Shown here: piece by piece, positions 17,812 through 28,674 of the stretch
Layout: each line of letters starts with the position of its first letter
Numbering within the stretch: the first letter of the stretch is position 1
The notes under the pieces: generated by a model
What the model was told of the DNA's origin: nothing
Databases searched by the model: none
What the model saw: only the letters and a program-made list of their open reading frames with translations
From: Psychrobacter aquimaris
GTDB lineage: Bacteria; Pseudomonadota; Gammaproteobacteria; Pseudomonadales; Moraxellaceae
DNA: 64,000 bases
Direction of reading: 5' to 3'
Assembly (NCBI RefSeq): GCF_016107525.1
Contig: NZ_JABASR010000013.1
Span: 56,659-120,658, forward strand
Made by a program: the position numbers and the translations under genes

Positions 17812-19290
17812 TTACCAAATACGTGCCAGACTTGCCCATTCAATCATACTGTTTGGCAAGATACCAAAGAAGATAATCATCGCGGTCACCGCAATAACCA
17901 TAATCCCGCCAGTACGGATAGCCCATTGTCCAGGAACATCAAACTCAATAAACTGTTTTGGACGCTTAAAGAGGGTGAGCATCACACGTAAATAATAGAA
18001 TAAACCGATCGCACTACCCAAGATAATCATTGCCGCTAAGAACCAGTTGGTTCCTTGTACGGCAGCCAATATGGCAAATAGCTTGGTAATAAAGCCAGCC
18101 GTCAATGGAATACCCGCTAATGACAACATCATTATAGTCATGACCGCTGTCAATACGGGACGACGCCAAAACAATCCTTGGTAATGGGTCAATTCATCAG
18201 CCTCACCAGATAAACGATAAGGGCTCGACATCAACGTTACCACACCGAAGGCACCGATAGAGGTCAAGGCATAAACCGCCATATACATACTAGAAATGCT
18301 ATCTGCTGCCGTACCGATACTGACGATGACAATCAGTACATAACCCATATGTGCAATTGAAGAATAACCCAATAGACGTTTGAGGCTGGTTTGACGTACT
18401 GCTAGCAAGTTACCGATCAAAATAGACAAAGTCGCCATGACCATAAGCAGCATTTGCACCGATGGCAATGCCAATAAAGCCGTATCGATTAAGAAACGAA
18501 CCGCCAGTGCCATCATAGCCACTTTAGAGACTGAGGCTAAAAAAGTAGCGATTGGGGCTGGTGCGCCTTCGTAAACATCTGGCGTCCACATATGAAAAGG
18601 CGCAGCAGAGAGTTTAAAAGCAATACCGAACATCATCATCGCCGCACCCAGTATCAGTAGTGGCGACTCAAAAACATCACCCAATACCATACTAATTGGT
18701 TTAAAGGCCAACGAGCCTACTTCAGCATAGATAAACGCCATACCCATGAGTAATGTCGCTGATGCCGTCGCTGATAGCACCAAGTATTTCAGCCCTGACT
18801 CTAGCGAGCGGCTGCGCATATAGGTATATGACAGCATGCCGTATAGCGGTATAGACAGCATCTCTAAGCTCATAAAGAATGACGCTAAATGCTGAGCACT
18901 GACCATCAGTAAAGCACCAATCGTCGATAGCAACATGAGCAAATATAGCTCTTCTTTATTATCTTTGAGGTTGGCTAAATACGCATAAGATAGCGTACAA
19001 CAAGCCAACGCACAGATAAAAATAATCACCATATTAAACTGAGCAAAGTTATCGATCACGAATAACTGCTCAGCATTAGGCACAAGAGTGCCGCTACTAA
19101 CGATACCAGTCATTTGCCCAAGCAAAGTAAACAAACCAATATTTAAGCCGACAACGGTGACCGTACCAGTCACCATATGTGAGCGTTTAATTGCGATGGC
19201 AATCATGACAACCAATACCGTAATAACGACGGCAATGATTGGCGCGTAAGGCAATAATCCCATCAAATCATTCATCGTAATATCATTCAT
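17812..19290 (-). CDS. nuoN: NADH-quinone oxidoreductase subunit N
   Basis: NuoN is one of three antiporter-like membrane subunits of complex I that pump protons. The 492-residue protein has about 14 spans. Family signatures include LMLLSTIGALLMVSAQHL, the discontinuous-helix region LSIPLYGMLSYT, FKLSAAPFHMWTPDVYEGAP (with channel Lys and His) and LLGYSSIAHMGYVLI. It is the last gene of the 13-gene operon, starts three bases after the nuoM stop, and is followed by a strong terminator. Length is close to the E. coli protein (485). Confidence 0.97.
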   Translation of the reverse strand: MNDITMNDLMGLLPYAPIIAVVITVLVVMIAIAIKRSHMVTGTVTVVGLNIGLFTLLGQMTGIVSSGTLVPNAEQLFVIDNFAQFNMVIIFICALACCTLSYAYLANLKDNKEELYLLMLLSTIGALLMVSAQHLASFFMSLEMLSIPLYGMLSYTYMRSRSLESGLKYLVLSATASATLLMGMAFIYAEVGSLAFKPISMVLGDVFESPLLILGAAMMMFGIAFKLSAAPFHMWTPDVYEGAPAPIATFLASVSKVAMMALAVRFLIDTALLALPSVQMLLMVMATLSILIGNLLAVRQTSLKRLLGYSSIAHMGYVLIVIVSIGTAADSISSMYMAVYALTSIGAFGVVTLMSSPYRLSGEADELTHYQGLFWRRPVLTAVMTIMMLSLAGIPLTAGFITKLFAILAAVQGTNWFLAAMIILGSAIGLFYYLRVMLTLFKRPKQFIEFDVPGQWAIRTGGIMVIAVTAMIIFFGILPNSMIEWASLARIW

Positions 19291-19293
19291 GAC

Positions 19294-20919
19294 TTAACGT
19301 GCCTCCATTGCATCAAGCAGTTGCGACGCATCTACTTGTGTGACTTGACTGTATATATAAGCATTATTGATCCACTGCATCGCATGACTTGAGGTATCAA
19401 GGAACGGCTGTGGATATAGACCAAGCCAGACCAGTCCAGCAGCCAACATGAGCAGCAATGACAACTCACGCTTGCCCAAATCTTTTAGTTTACGCGGTGG
19501 CAAACCGTGTGATTTGGTTTCTTGCATGGCGACGGCTTCGATGTTGTTTCTGCCAAATAATGCACGGTGAATCAAAATAAGCGAGTAGAGCCCTGCTAGT
19601 ACCAAACTGAATGTCGCAAAGACCACAAACACTGGGTACTGAGCAAATGAGCCAAATAAAATCATGAACTCGCCAATGAAGTTACCTGTCCCCGGAATAC
19701 CAAGCAATGCCGCACAGAAGAACATCAGTATCGGTGCGTAGTAACGAAATTGACCCCACATACCGCCCATCAGCGTTAAATCACGGGTATGTAGACGCTC
19801 ATACAACTGGCCTGCCATGATGAATAGTGCTGCTGAGCTTAAGCCGTGCGCTAACATCTGAATCATCAGACCTTGCAAGCTTAGTAAGGTTCCAGCATAA
19901 ATTGCAAGTACTACAAAACCCATATGCGAGATACTGGTATAAGCCAGCAAACGCTTCATATCCGTCTGCATAAAGGCGAGCCATGCGCCATAGAAAATAC
20001 CGATCGTACCCAAGGTCATCGCAATGGGTGCAAAATCTTGTGAGGCTGCTGGGAATAACGGTAAAACAAAACGAATCAAACCATAAGCGGCAGTTTTAAT
20101 TAGTACCCCTGCCAAATCCACCGAACCTGCAGTTGGAGCTTGTGCATGTGCATCTGGCAACCAGCCATGAAAAGGAATGATTGGCAACTTCACCGCAAAG
20201 CCAATAAAGAAGCACAGCATGATCGGATATTCCCAGCCGCCAAGTGACGTACCGAGCAAGTCATTATAATTAAAGCTCACCACCCCTTTTTGAGCGTAGC
20301 TGATAATGACCAAAATCAAAATACCGACCAGCATGATAAGCCCAGACGCTTGGGTATAGATAAAGAACTTAGTCGCTGCGTATTCCTTGGTTTTGCCAAC
20401 CACATCATGACCCCAAATAGCGATCAAGAAGTAGATAGGAACCAGCATCATCTCCCAAAAGAAGAAGAATAAGAACAGATCAATGGCTAAGAAAACACCA
20501 ATGACGCCGCCCAAGCTCCACAAAAGGTTGAGATGGAAAAAGCCGACTCGGCGTTGAATCTCATTCCACGAACAAGCCACTGCTGCAATACCGAGCAAGC
20601 CTGTCAAGGCAACCATCATCAGTGATAAACCATCTAATGCCAAATGGAAGCTGATACCAAAAGTCGGTATCCATGGCACACTAAATTCAGCAACCCAAGG
20701 CACGTTTGCATCTGGCGCAATGACTTGTTTACTCATACCGCTAAAGTCACCGTATTGCCATAGCACTAGCGACAACACAAAGGTCAACGTCATACCGATT
20801 AAAGCAATCCAGCGCGGCAGACGTTTATTAAATCGCTCGACCAACCAACATAGCAACCCTGCAATAAAGGGAATTGCGATTAATGCTGGTAGCATCCACG
20901 TTTGTTGTAACTCAATCAT
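19294..20919 (-). CDS. nuoM: NADH-quinone oxidoreductase subunit M
   Basis: NuoM is the middle antiporter-like pumping subunit of the complex I membrane arm. The 541-residue sequence has about 14 spans, with FFFFWEMMLVPIYFLIAIWG (conserved Glu and Pro), FAVKLPIIPFHGWLPDAHAQ (channel Lys), APTAGSVDLAGVLIKTAAYG, LLAYTSISHMGFVVLAIYA and GIPGTGNFIGEFMIL. It lies one base from nuoL and three from nuoN, consistent with coupled translation. The C-terminal ~60 residues after the last span are longer than usual (E. coli NuoM 509). Confidence 0.97.
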   Translation of the reverse strand: MIELQQTWMLPALIAIPFIAGLLCWLVERFNKRLPRWIALIGMTLTFVLSLVLWQYGDFSGMSKQVIAPDANVPWVAEFSVPWIPTFGISFHLALDGLSLMMVALTGLLGIAAVACSWNEIQRRVGFFHLNLLWSLGGVIGVFLAIDLFLFFFFWEMMLVPIYFLIAIWGHDVVGKTKEYAATKFFIYTQASGLIMLVGILILVIISYAQKGVVSFNYNDLLGTSLGGWEYPIMLCFFIGFAVKLPIIPFHGWLPDAHAQAPTAGSVDLAGVLIKTAAYGLIRFVLPLFPAASQDFAPIAMTLGTIGIFYGAWLAFMQTDMKRLLAYTSISHMGFVVLAIYAGTLLSLQGLMIQMLAHGLSSAALFIMAGQLYERLHTRDLTLMGGMWGQFRYYAPILMFFCAALLGIPGTGNFIGEFMILFGSFAQYPVFVVFATFSLVLAGLYSLILIHRALFGRNNIEAVAMQETKSHGLPPRKLKDLGKRELSLLLMLAAGLVWLGLYPQPFLDTSSHAMQWINNAYIYSQVTQVDASQLLDAMEAR

Positions 20920-20920
20920 C

Positions 20921-22795
20921 TTATACCACCGTCATCATTACCAGCACCAGCAATACAGCGACGCCTAAGCCAAAGCTTGCAGCGTAACCTCGAAGTGACC
21001 CTGTTTGCGTCGCAGACAATACCTTATTACCAGCAGATGCCAGCTTAGGTAAGATGAGCCACGCTTTATCGATAGGGTCGGCTTTAAATAAGCGGCCGAT
21101 GAACAAAAAGGGTTTTACAAAAATTACATCGTATAGCGCATCAAAACCTAGGCCATGATAGCACCAGTGATACAACGCCCCACCAACACGTGAGCGCTTA
21201 AAGCGGGTGAGCATTCGACCTTTATCCACCACATATAGTAGCGCCGCTATTATTAGACCAGCCAGCATCGCACCCATGGCGATATATTCTGCTGTATGCT
21301 TAGCATGCGCTTGACCCGCAACTTCTAATAGATGACCGACACTCTCTGGCAATACGCCTTGTAGTGGCGGAGTAATCCATGCACCAACGGCTGTTGATAG
21401 CACCAATAATACAGTTAGAGGCAACCAGTACGATACGCCAGACAACTTATGCGCAGGCGTTTTTTCTTCACCGAAGAATATGATCCAAATCATACGGAAA
21501 GTATAAAGCGCGGTTAAGAAAGCCCCGAATACACCCATATAGAATAAGACCATGTGACCGGTTGCATAACTCTCCCAAAGAATCGCTTCTTTAGAATAAA
21601 AGCCGACAGTGACCCAAGGTATCGCCGCAAGTGCACCGCCACCAACGATATAACACCAGAATACTAACGGTATCTTTTTACGTAAGCCGCCCATCTTAAA
21701 GATGTTTTGCTCATGGTGTACCGCGAGAATGACCGCACCTGATGATAAGAATAACAAGGCTTTAAAGAAAGCATGGGTCATCAAATGGAAGATCGCGCCT
21801 TGCCACGCACCAACGCCGAGTGCTAAGAACATATAGCCAATTTGGCTCATGGTTGAATAAGCAAGGATACGTTTGATGTCGGTTTGTGCCAGCGCACAAA
21901 ATCCAGCAACGACCAACGTCAACGCCCCTACGCCGCCGACCCAATATAATAAAATACCAGGCGTCAGCTCAAACAATGGATGTAAACGGGCGATTAAATA
22001 AACGCCTGCCGTGACCATCGTCGCTGCGTGAATCAGTGCCGATACTGGCGTCGGACCTGCCATCGCATCAGCAAGCCATGTATGTAATGGCAACTGCGCA
22101 GATTTACCCATCGCTCCGCCAACCAACATCATCGTGGTCAACATCATCGTTGGATTGTTGATATCAAACACTTCTGGCGCACGAGTAATAATTTCTTGAA
22201 TATTAAGCGTACCGAATTCACGGAATAATAAAAACAAACCGAAGGCTAAGAATACATCACCCACGCGCGTCACGGTAAAGGCTTTCATCGCCGCAAGACC
22301 ATTGGCACGGTCATGGTAATAAAAACCAATCAGCAAGTACGAACAAATACCAACGCCTTCCCAGCCAAGATACAGCAAGAACAAGTTATCTGCCAACACT
22401 AGCAATAGCATACTGGCGACGAACAAATTCATATAGCTAAAGAAACGGGCAAAGCCAGTGTCGCCTTTCATGTACCAAGCAGCAAACAGATGAATCAGAA
22501 AGCCAATGCCGGTAATGACCCCAGTCATAGTTAGTGCCAAGCCATCAAAGCTTAAACCGAAGCTTGGCGCAAAATCACCGACTTGGAACCATGTCCATAG
22601 CGGAATCTCTATGACCGTTCCTGCTGGATTATTGGTTAAAAAAGTATAACTAACGATTAGCGTGCATAGTGCTGATAACAGCATGCTACCCACACCGACA
22701 ATCGCTGCCACCTGCTCTGTTAGCTTGTCGCGCATAAAGGCTAAAATCAAAAAGCCAACGAGCGGGAATATAAAGGTTAATGGTAATAAACTCAT
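20921..22795 (-). CDS. nuoL: NADH-quinone oxidoreductase subunit L
   Basis: NuoL is the distal proton-pumping subunit whose C-terminal lateral helix braces the membrane arm. The 624-residue protein has about 15-16 spans. Conserved stretches include FLLYLGWEGVGICSYLLIGF, GGAMGKSAQLPLHTWLADAM, AGPTPVSALIHAATMVTAGV, DIKRILAYSTMSQIGYMFLA and GAIFHLMTHAFFKALLFLSS. The C-terminal part (after ~490) carries the amphipathic lateral helix and anchor span. It lies four bases after nuoK. Confidence 0.97.
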   Translation of the reverse strand: MSLLPLTFIFPLVGFLILAFMRDKLTEQVAAIVGVGSMLLSALCTLIVSYTFLTNNPAGTVIEIPLWTWFQVGDFAPSFGLSFDGLALTMTGVITGIGFLIHLFAAWYMKGDTGFARFFSYMNLFVASMLLLVLADNLFLLYLGWEGVGICSYLLIGFYYHDRANGLAAMKAFTVTRVGDVFLAFGLFLLFREFGTLNIQEIITRAPEVFDINNPTMMLTTMMLVGGAMGKSAQLPLHTWLADAMAGPTPVSALIHAATMVTAGVYLIARLHPLFELTPGILLYWVGGVGALTLVVAGFCALAQTDIKRILAYSTMSQIGYMFLALGVGAWQGAIFHLMTHAFFKALLFLSSGAVILAVHHEQNIFKMGGLRKKIPLVFWCYIVGGGALAAIPWVTVGFYSKEAILWESYATGHMVLFYMGVFGAFLTALYTFRMIWIIFFGEEKTPAHKLSGVSYWLPLTVLLVLSTAVGAWITPPLQGVLPESVGHLLEVAGQAHAKHTAEYIAMGAMLAGLIIAALLYVVDKGRMLTRFKRSRVGGALYHWCYHGLGFDALYDVIFVKPFLFIGRLFKADPIDKAWLILPKLASAGNKVLSATQTGSLRGYAASFGLGVAVLLVLVMMTVV

Positions 22796-22799
22796 GACA

Positions 22800-23207
22800 T
22801 CATCCTTTCATCTCATTGGCGCTGTCGACATCGAGATGCCCACGCTGATGATAAAACCGCAATAATATTGCCAAACCAATGGCGGCCTCTGCTGCTGCTA
22901 AGGTCAAAATAAAGATAAACATAATCTGTCCATCTGGATCGACCCAACGACTGCCTGCCACCACAAATGCTAATGCTGTTGCATTCATCATGATCTCAAG
23001 GCTCATTAGCATAAATAGGAAGTTACGTCGTACCATGACGCCGCACAAACCAATGGCAAATAAGATACCTGCCAAAATCAGTCCATGGCTCATGGGTATC
23101 ATGCCCATTACATTCTGCGCCTCAGCAACAGGCTGTACTAAGCCTGCCACCTCGTGGGCAAACGGCACGTTTGACACGTCTTGTGCCACGCTCGCTGCTA
23201 GTACCAT
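22800..23207 (-). CDS. nuoK: NADH-quinone oxidoreductase subunit K with an N-terminal extension
   Basis: NuoK is a three-span membrane subunit (ND4L) with two conserved intramembrane glutamates. Core motifs: [39 protein letters not shown] (first Glu), and [18 protein letters not shown] (second Glu). The protein is 135 residues against the usual ~100, because about 35 residues ([10 protein letters not shown]... to ...AQNVMG) precede the normal MIP start. The long form is supported: its ATG overlaps the nuoJ TAA by one base (TAATG), with AGGAG eight bases upstream. An internal ATG at the usual start lacks a comparable site. Confidence 0.95.
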   Translation of the reverse strand: MVLAASVAQDVSNVPFAHEVAGLVQPVAEAQNVMGMIPMSHGLILAGILFAIGLCGVMVRRNFLFMLMSLEIMMNATALAFVVAGSRWVDPDGQIMFIFILTLAAAEAAIGLAILLRFYHQRGHLDVDSANEMKG

Positions 23208-23938
23208 TAGTCTGACTCCTTGCGCGTGACTTTATTCACACCCACCTGCGTACCTACATTCATACTTACATAATCATGCGGGTCAACATCTTTATATTCG
23301 TAAGGTTCTGCCATTTTTGCCGCATCAGTATCTATAGGCATGCCGTGATCATCGTAGTGTTTGATACTAGCAACATTAGCATTAGATGCATGGCTTGCAT
23401 TAACAGCGACCTCATCAGCGATAGATTCTTTACCCAAATGATAAGCGGCAACCAATGCGGCTAGTAGTAGCAATGCCGCCACTTCTATCAACATCACATA
23501 TTTGGTAAATAGCGCCGTACCGACGGCTTTGGCAGATATTGTCGACCCGCCAATCATCGCCGCTTCGTCATGATTAAGACCAATCATCGCATACAGCACA
23601 ACCGCGATAATAATCGTCAATCCTGTCGGTAGCGCCCAAGTGCCTGCATCAAGCCAGCGCTCTTCACGCTCATCATTGCTCATACCTAAGTTGAGCATCA
23701 TGATGACAAAGACAAATAGCACCATAATGGCACCTGCATAAACGACGATTTCAAGCGCACCCGCAAATGGCGCGCCGAGTACAAAAAATATTCCTGCGAT
23801 TGCCAATAATGACACAATCATCGATAAGATAGCATGCACTGGATTGGCTTGAGTCACGACGCGCAGACTGGCAAATATTGCCACTGCCGCCAGTGAATAA
23901 AACCCTGCCAGTTCAGGATGGTTCAAAATATTCATCAT
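23207..23938 (-). CDS. nuoJ: NADH-quinone oxidoreductase subunit J
   Basis: NuoJ is the five-span ND6-like subunit that contributes the pi-bulge helix near the quinone end of the proton path. The core shows [20 protein letters not shown] and [20 protein letters not shown]. The fifth span ends [12 protein letters not shown]. At 243 residues it exceeds E. coli NuoJ (184). The excess is a hydrophilic C-terminal tail of about 65-70 residues, rich in Asp, Asn and Ala, ending NKVTRKESD. The start overlaps the nuoI stop (ATGA) and its own stop overlaps nuoK. Confidence 0.96.
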   Translation of the reverse strand: MMNILNHPELAGFYSLAAVAIFASLRVVTQANPVHAILSMIVSLLAIAGIFFVLGAPFAGALEIVVYAGAIMVLFVFVIMMLNLGMSNDEREERWLDAGTWALPTGLTIIIAVVLYAMIGLNHDEAAMIGGSTISAKAVGTALFTKYVMLIEVAALLLLAALVAAYHLGKESIADEVAVNASHASNANVASIKHYDDHGMPIDTDAAKMAEPYEYKDVDPHDYVSMNVGTQVGVNKVTRKESD

Positions 23939-24483
23939 GGTAGCAAGCTCCTTAGATCAATCGGTGCAGACTCGTTTTGTGCTGCACCTTTTGGTTTGTC
24001 CGCTACCGCCATACCCGTCACACGATAATAGTTATAATCAGGATATTTACCTGGCCCTGAAATGAGCAAGTGCTCCTTTTCATAAACCAAGTCTTGGCGC
24101 TTATATTCACCCAACTCAAAATCAGGCGTCATTTGAATGGCTGTCGTTGGACAAGCTTCTTCACACAATCCACAAAAGATACAGCGTGAAAAGTTAATTC
24201 GGAAAAACTCTGGATACCAGCGTCCATCTTCACGCTCGGCTTTTTGTAATGAGATACACCCTACCGGACATGCTACCGCACACAAGTTACAAGCAACACA
24301 GCGCTCGTCTCCATCAGGGTCACGCGTGAGGACAATACGTCCACGAAAACGCGGCGGTACAGGTACCGGCTCTTCAGGATAAAGGATGGTGTCACGCGGT
24401 CTGAGCGCATGACTGTTGACCATCCACATGCTGCGGACAATGGTAAATATACCAATGACGGTCTTTTTTATGGTAGTAAACAT
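23935..24483 (-). CDS. nuoI: NADH-quinone oxidoreductase subunit I
   Basis: NuoI is the TYKY-like subunit carrying two [4Fe-4S] clusters (N6a, N6b) that pass electrons toward NuoB. Both ferredoxin motifs are complete: [15 protein letters not shown] (residues ~60-74) and [15 protein letters not shown] (~99-113). An N-terminal amphipathic helix ([17 protein letters not shown]) attaches the protein to the membrane arm, and [20 protein letters not shown] is typical. The 182 residues match E. coli NuoI (180). It starts 55 bp after nuoH, with GGATAATAATCCC before the ATG. Confidence 0.97.
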   Translation of the reverse strand: MFTTIKKTVIGIFTIVRSMWMVNSHALRPRDTILYPEEPVPVPPRFRGRIVLTRDPDGDERCVACNLCAVACPVGCISLQKAEREDGRWYPEFFRINFSRCIFCGLCEEACPTTAIQMTPDFELGEYKRQDLVYEKEHLLISGPGKYPDYNYYRVTGMAVADKPKGAAQNESAPIDLRSLLP

Positions 24484-24538
24484 GGGATTATTATCCTTAT
24501 CAGCTTTACCCTAGTTCATTAATGATGGCTAGTAATGA

Positions 24539-25582
24539 TTACAACGTTGGAGAAAAGATCAAAATGACCGCAGCAGTGATTAATAAATTAATCAGCGTTA
24601 CTGGCAGACAAACTTTCCAGCCAAAATTCATCACTTGATCATAGCGCGGACGCATGAGTGAGCCTCGAGCCAAAATAAACATGGTCATAAAGAACAGCGT
24701 TTTAATCATGAACCAAAAAGCTGGTGGAATAAATGGAATATCTAAATTAAAAGGCGCAAGCCAACCACCAAAGAATAAGCAGGTCATCAAGGCAGAAATC
24801 AGGACGACATTGACATATTCGCCAATAAAGAACATACCGAACTTCATGCCTGAATATTCAACATGATAGCCTTCGGCCAGCTCTTGCTCTGCTTCCGGTT
24901 GGTCAAACGGATGTCTGTGGGTAACGGCAACACCAGCCACCACAAAGGTCAAAAAGCCGAAAAACTGCGGAATGATATACCAACCGTCAATTTGCGCTTC
25001 AACAATAGCACGCAAGTTAAATGAACCTGTTAGGGCGACCACACCCATTAATGATAAGCCTAAAAAGACTTCATAACTAATCGTCTGTGCAGCAGAGCGC
25101 AAACCACCCAGTAGTGAGAACTTGTTGGCCGAGGCCCAGCCACCAAACATTACGGCATAGACCGCAATACCTGCCATCGCAAAGAAGAACAAAATACCAA
25201 TATCCCAATCAGCAACGCCAAGCGTTGGCGAAATAGGAATAATGGCAAATGAAGCCAATGCGGTGAACATTGCGACCGCTGGTGCCAAGGTAAACATAAA
25301 CTTATCGGTAAAGTTTGGTGTCCAATCTTCTTTAAAGAAGATTTTTAGCATATCCGCAACCAATTGCAACGAACCAAATGGACCGACACGGTTTGGACCG
25401 TAACGATCTTGCCATAAAGCTAGCATACGGCGTTCATAAACAATCATCATAGCAGCGACCATCACCACGACCAAAAAGATGACCAGCGATTGTACAACCA
25501 TAAAAAGTACCGACCATGTGTCAAAGGTCATACTATTAGCCAAAAAGCTTGGCACATCAGGGATAATACGGGTAACTTGCAT
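24539..25582 (-). CDS. nuoH: NADH-quinone oxidoreductase subunit H
   Basis: NuoH (ND1) forms much of the quinone chamber and the junction between peripheral and membrane arms. The 347-residue protein has eight to nine spans. Conserved parts are the [20 protein letters not shown] loop, [45 protein letters not shown] (acidic E-channel), [20 protein letters not shown] and [15 protein letters not shown]. It begins one base after nuoG. Confidence 0.97.
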   Translation of the reverse strand: MQVTRIIPDVPSFLANSMTFDTWSVLFMVVQSLVIFLVVVMVAAMMIVYERRMLALWQDRYGPNRVGPFGSLQLVADMLKIFFKEDWTPNFTDKFMFTLAPAVAMFTALASFAIIPISPTLGVADWDIGILFFFAMAGIAVYAVMFGGWASANKFSLLGGLRSAAQTISYEVFLGLSLMGVVALTGSFNLRAIVEAQIDGWYIIPQFFGFLTFVVAGVAVTHRHPFDQPEAEQELAEGYHVEYSGMKFGMFFIGEYVNVVLISALMTCLFFGGWLAPFNLDIPFIPPAFWFMIKTLFFMTMFILARGSLMRPRYDQVMNFGWKVCLPVTLINLLITAAVILIFSPTL

Positions 25583-25583
25583 A

Positions 25584-28500
25584 TTACACCTCCTGTGTGG
25601 TGGTCGGCGCTGTATTCATTTGCGCAGCGTCATTATTGTTCATCATATCGTTAGCCATGCTGCCCATCATCATCACTGGTGCATCCACTTTACGTACCGA
25701 CGCTGGCATTGATGGGTGAATAATACTCACCTGCCCAACTGGGTAACCGATACAACCTTCTGCTAAATAACCAACAATCTGTACTGGCAAGGTGATTTGT
25801 TGCTTATCGATTTCAATCGCTAAATAATCACCGGCAGCAATATTCCAGTCCTTAGCATCATCCATACCGATACGCCATGCGGCAACTGGTAGTTGCTCTG
25901 CAACGATTGGGCTACGTGACGCCATCATTGAGCTGGCATAAATATTATAGATAGGTATTAGTTTTGCTTGTCCTTGCTGCAAATCAGTCGTGTTTGCAGA
26001 CATGGCTTCTGGCGCAACATATTGACGAGTGGCCAAACGCTCTAGCTGATCAAACATGCGCACGCCTGGATCACCATTTTTTAGATGACCACCGACTTTG
26101 TCTTGGTATTTATTCCACGCTTGCGGTGAGTTCCAACCTGCCGCATTGGCAAAAGGAATCATCGAGCTTGGGGTTTCTTTACCGCTATAACCTTCCATTG
26201 AGAAAGTTAAACCTGTGTCTAAGTCTTTTGGCTGCATCGGCTCATGTACTGAGATCGGTGCACGCATGGCAGTACGACCTGAGTAACGACGCGGCTGCCG
26301 TGCGATTTTAAGACCCGTCATACGGTAATCGGCATCAGGAGCAGCATTTTTAATACCAGCAAGCTTAGGATGTGTGGCAATCAATGCCTTTATGACATCA
26401 TCTAGCTGTGTCCAATCGACATCGCGACCTTCTATGCTGCTATGCACAGCATGTAACCAGCGCCAGCCTTCTTTAATGCTGCTCATGGGATGATAATATT
26501 CATTATCGTAAACTTGGAAGAAACGCTGAGCACGGCCTTCAGCAGAGATTAGCGTACCATCCGCCTCAGCAAAGCTTGCCGCAGGTAACACGATATCGAC
26601 GTCTTTATGCCAATCAAGCAGCTGGTGATCTAAGGCAATAACGGTCTTATCGGCTAATAGCTGTGTTAGTTTATTGGCATCAATTGCATCGGTCAGCTGA
26701 TTTTCAGCAACAATTACCACATCGAAATCAGTGGCCAACAGCTCTTCTACAGATTGTCCGCCGAGCATGCAAACACCCATACTATTGGCATCGGTAACCG
26801 TTAAGTAGATACCAGCTTGTCCATGATAGCGGTTGTTCACTTCTTTTAATTCAAGTTTTTCAGCAGGTGCGCGTTCGACATCATCCTGTACTTCTGTATT
26901 CACCCCAGTTTCAGGCTTGTTTGGTTTGGCTGACAACTCTTGATCTTCTTCAGGCTGATCGGTTTGTGCTTGTTGTTCTGCTGCACGCACTTTGGCATTA
27001 TGCGTTTCAACTTGCTGCTGCTCGGTCGCTTTAATCGCTGCACGTTTTTGTGTCAGTGCTTGAGTAATCTGTGCAGCTGCTTCTATCAATGCGGTAGAAG
27101 ACAAGCTGCTACCCGAAACAACTAATGGCTTATCAGCTTGAATCAAATCATAGGCAATTTGTTGAGCTAGCGCCTGCATACCATCAGTATCAGCACTGGC
27201 ACCAGTATTTTTTTCAGCCGCTTGTGGATCTGCTATTTCTGCTAAATCATCGGCGAAGCTCGCAATCTCATCAGCCACTTTAAAGCCAAGTTTAGTGATG
27301 TCTTCAGGTGTCGCCACCACACTCACTTTACTGATGTCTTCTAGCTTGGTTTGCGTCACATCGATGACATAGACTGGGCTTAGCGCATCTTGAGCAATAC
27401 GTTTAACTGGTTCTGCAAGCCAAGGTTGCGTTTGCAACGCCGCTGCCATTTTTAGGCCTTCGTTTTTTGCCGCTTGGCGTACTGACAGCGCAACACGTGA
27501 TGAAGTTTGGGTGATATCTTCACCCAACACTAACACTGCATCATGCGTTTCGATATCAGTCATGCTAGGGTTATAGATACCCTCAGTGCTAAGCACTTCG
27601 ATACATTTATTAACCAACGCTTGCTGTTGATGATTCAGACCTGTTGAAAATTTATCAAATCCAACGAGATTTTTTAGCGCAAAGTTGGTCTCTAAACTGG
27701 CACGTGGTGAGCCGATACCGATGACTTTTTTATCTTTGATACGCTTGATGGTTTCATCGAGTGCGTAGTCAATATTGATTTTGACGTGCTTATCATTGAT
27801 ACGCTCGAGCGCTTGTGTTGGACGATCATCACGATTGACATAGCCGTAACCAAAGCGACCACGATCACATAAGAAGTAGCGGTTTACTTCACCGTTATAG
27901 CGGTTTTCGATACGGCGCAATTCACCATAACGCTCGCCTGGTGAAATATTACAACCAGCTGAGCAGCCATGACAGATGCTTGGTGCATACTGCATGTCCC
28001 ATTTACGGTTATAACGTTCAGAATGTGTTTTATCAGTAAACACACCCGTTGGACAGACTTCAGTCAAGTTACCTGAAAATTCGCTTTCAAACTGACCATC
28101 TTTATCACGGCCAAAGTAAACGCGGTTATTTGAGCCATAGACACCCAAATCTTCGCCACCCGCATAGTCTTTGTAGAAACGTACGCAGCGATAGCAAGCG
28201 ATACAGCGGTTCATCTCATGCGCGATAAACGGACCAAGCTCTTGATTGTGATGGGTGCGTTTGGTAAAGCGATAGCGACGACGGCTATGACCTGACATAT
28301 AGGTCATGTCTTGCAAATGACAATGTCCGCCCTCTTCACAAGTTGGACAGTCATGCGGATGGTTGGTCATGAGTAACTCAACCATCGACTTGCGAAATGC
28401 TTTGGCTTCATCGTCAGTAACCGAGATATACATGTCATCGCCAGGAGCGACCATACATGACATTACTAGGCGACCGCGACCTGCTTCCATATCTTCTTTA

Positions 28501-28664
28501 TTTTGGAATTGCTTGACCGCGCACTGACGGCACGAGCCTACTGAGCCAAGGGCTGGATGATAACAAAAATACGGCACATCAATGCCGAGTGATAAGCAGG
28601 CTTGTAGCAAGTTATCTGCGCTATCTACTTCGACAGTGGTTCCATCAATATGTATGACTGCCAT
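25584..28664 (-). CDS. nuoG: NADH-quinone oxidoreductase subunit G with a charged internal insertion
   Basis: NuoG is the largest peripheral-arm subunit and carries most of the iron-sulfur chain. Cluster motifs in order: the [2Fe-2S] [18 protein letters not shown] (~34-51); [19 protein letters not shown] (His-ligated cluster region); [11 protein letters not shown]; and [13 protein letters not shown] followed by a distant [10 protein letters not shown] (the N7-type cluster). The molybdopterin-like C-terminal domain follows. At 1026 residues it exceeds E. coli NuoG (about 910). The excess is largely a Gln/Glu/Lys-rich low-complexity insertion around residues 540-610 ([20 protein letters not shown] and following). 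The stop lies one base from nuoH. Confidence 0.96.
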   Translation of the reverse strand: MAVIHIDGTTVEVDSADNLLQACLSLGIDVPYFCYHPALGSVGSCRQCAVKQFQNKEDMEAGRGRLVMSCMVAPGDDMYISVTDDEAKAFRKSMVELLMTNHPHDCPTCEEGGHCHLQDMTYMSGHSRRRYRFTKRTHHNQELGPFIAHEMNRCIACYRCVRFYKDYAGGEDLGVYGSNNRVYFGRDKDGQFESEFSGNLTEVCPTGVFTDKTHSERYNRKWDMQYAPSICHGCSAGCNISPGERYGELRRIENRYNGEVNRYFLCDRGRFGYGYVNRDDRPTQALERINDKHVKINIDYALDETIKRIKDKKVIGIGSPRASLETNFALKNLVGFDKFSTGLNHQQQALVNKCIEVLSTEGIYNPSMTDIETHDAVLVLGEDITQTSSRVALSVRQAAKNEGLKMAAALQTQPWLAEPVKRIAQDALSPVYVIDVTQTKLEDISKVSVVATPEDITKLGFKVADEIASFADDLAEIADPQAAEKNTGASADTDGMQALAQQIAYDLIQADKPLVVSGSSLSSTALIEAAAQITQALTQKRAAIKATEQQQVETHNAKVRAAEQQAQTDQPEEDQELSAKPNKPETGVNTEVQDDVERAPAEKLELKEVNNRYHGQAGIYLTVTDANSMGVCMLGGQSVEELLATDFDVVIVAENQLTDAIDANKLTQLLADKTVIALDHQLLDWHKDVDIVLPAASFAEADGTLISAEGRAQRFFQVYDNEYYHPMSSIKEGWRWLHAVHSSIEGRDVDWTQLDDVIKALIATHPKLAGIKNAAPDADYRMTGLKIARQPRRYSGRTAMRAPISVHEPMQPKDLDTGLTFSMEGYSGKETPSSMIPFANAAGWNSPQAWNKYQDKVGGHLKNGDPGVRMFDQLERLATRQYVAPEAMSANTTDLQQGQAKLIPIYNIYASSMMASRSPIVAEQLPVAAWRIGMDDAKDWNIAAGDYLAIEIDKQQITLPVQIVGYLAEGCIGYPVGQVSIIHPSMPASVRKVDAPVMMMGSMANDMMNNNDAAQMNTAPTTTQEV

Positions 28665-28674
28665 GCCGCTCTCC

